Below, one piece after another: positions 5,017-5,156 of a stretch of 5,156 bases of DNA. The stretch covers positions 1 through 5,156 of the forward strand of contig JBKOUJ010000009.1 in the NCBI GenBank assembly GCA_046723355.1. Direction: 5' to 3'. Positions within the stretch are counted from its first letter, which is position 1; every line of letters begins with the position of its first letter. The translations under genes were made by a program, and so were the position numbers. Origin of the DNA: 13-2-20CM-68-14 sp046723355. GTDB taxonomy: Bacteria; Actinomycetota; Thermoleophilia; Gaiellales; Gaiellaceae. The notes below the pieces were generated by a model, which worked only from the letters and a program-made list of their open reading frames with translations, was not told the DNA's origin and ran no database searches.

Positions 5017-5156
5017 ATGGATCTACAGCCGCTGGGCGACCGCCTGATCGTCGAGGTCCTCGAGGAAGAGGAGACGACGACGAGCGGAATCGTCCTGCCC
5101 GACACCGCGAAGGAGAAGCCGCAGCGCGGCAAGGTCCTCGCGGTCGGCCCCGGCAG
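5017..5156 (+). CDS. groES: Co-chaperonin GroES (Hsp10), N-terminal part
   Basis: GroES forms the heptameric lid of the GroEL folding chamber in the cytoplasm. The 46 visible codons read MDLQPLGDRLIVEVLEEEET, then the mobile loop TTSGIVLPDTAKEKPQ with the GroEL-contacting IVL, and GKVLAVGPG. This is about half of the usual 95-100 residues; the rest is beyond the right edge. The start is fixed by the strong ribosome-binding site. Regulation by CIRCE/HrcA upstream fits. A groEL gene is expected next but is not visible. Confidence 0.97.
   Translation, partial: MDLQPLGDRLIVEVLEEEETTTSGIVLPDTAKEKPQRGKVLAVGPG

Overview
The window is high-GC, gene-dense bacterial DNA (no stretch over 300 bases lacks a gene). 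Frequent GTG starts, strong G/C at third codon positions, start codons lying 6-9 bases after -10-like hexamers without a Shine-Dalgarno, and a CIRCE-controlled groES together suggest Actinomycetota. A deep lineage such as Thermoleophilia is my guess from the look of the proteins, not something the sequence proves.

Layout: (1) Positions 1-3187, minus strand: an operon for a 2-oxoacid dehydrogenase complex, transcribed E1alpha (2144-3187), E1beta (1173-2147), then E2 (1095 running off the left edge). The E1 subunits carry signatures of the branched-chain (2-oxoisovalerate) type. E1alpha and E1beta overlap by four bases; E2 follows a 77-base gap that holds a perfect hairpin just before its ribosome-binding site. 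(2) Positions 3230-4063, plus strand: a divergent pair, a 90-residue protein with four CxxC knuckles (3230-3502) overlapping by 8 bases a cupin gene (3495-4063) whose reading frame is broken once near 3605-3626. (3) Positions 4053-4878, minus strand: a Nudix hydrolase followed by an ASCH-domain protein, whose end overlaps the cupin end by 11 bases. (4) Positions 4921-5156, plus strand: promoter, CIRCE operator, strong ribosome-binding site and the first 46 codons of groES, cut by the right edge.

How it fits together: E1alpha/E1beta decarboxylate a branched-chain 2-oxoacid (or related acid) and pass the acyl group to the lipoyl arm of E2, which forms acyl-CoA. The zinc-knuckle/cupin pair shares the 42-base divergent promoter region with this operon, but nothing in sequence ties their functions. 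Nudix and ASCH look like an operon of nucleotide/RNA-related housekeeping proteins. GroES is the HrcA-regulated chaperonin cofactor.

The window is mostly ordinary housekeeping. The points most worth a second look are the frameshift in the cupin gene, the compact divergent and apparently leaderless promoters at 3188-3229, the uncharacterised double zinc-knuckle protein, and the hairpin in front of E2. I found no tRNA, rRNA, insertion sequence, CRISPR array or phage gene.
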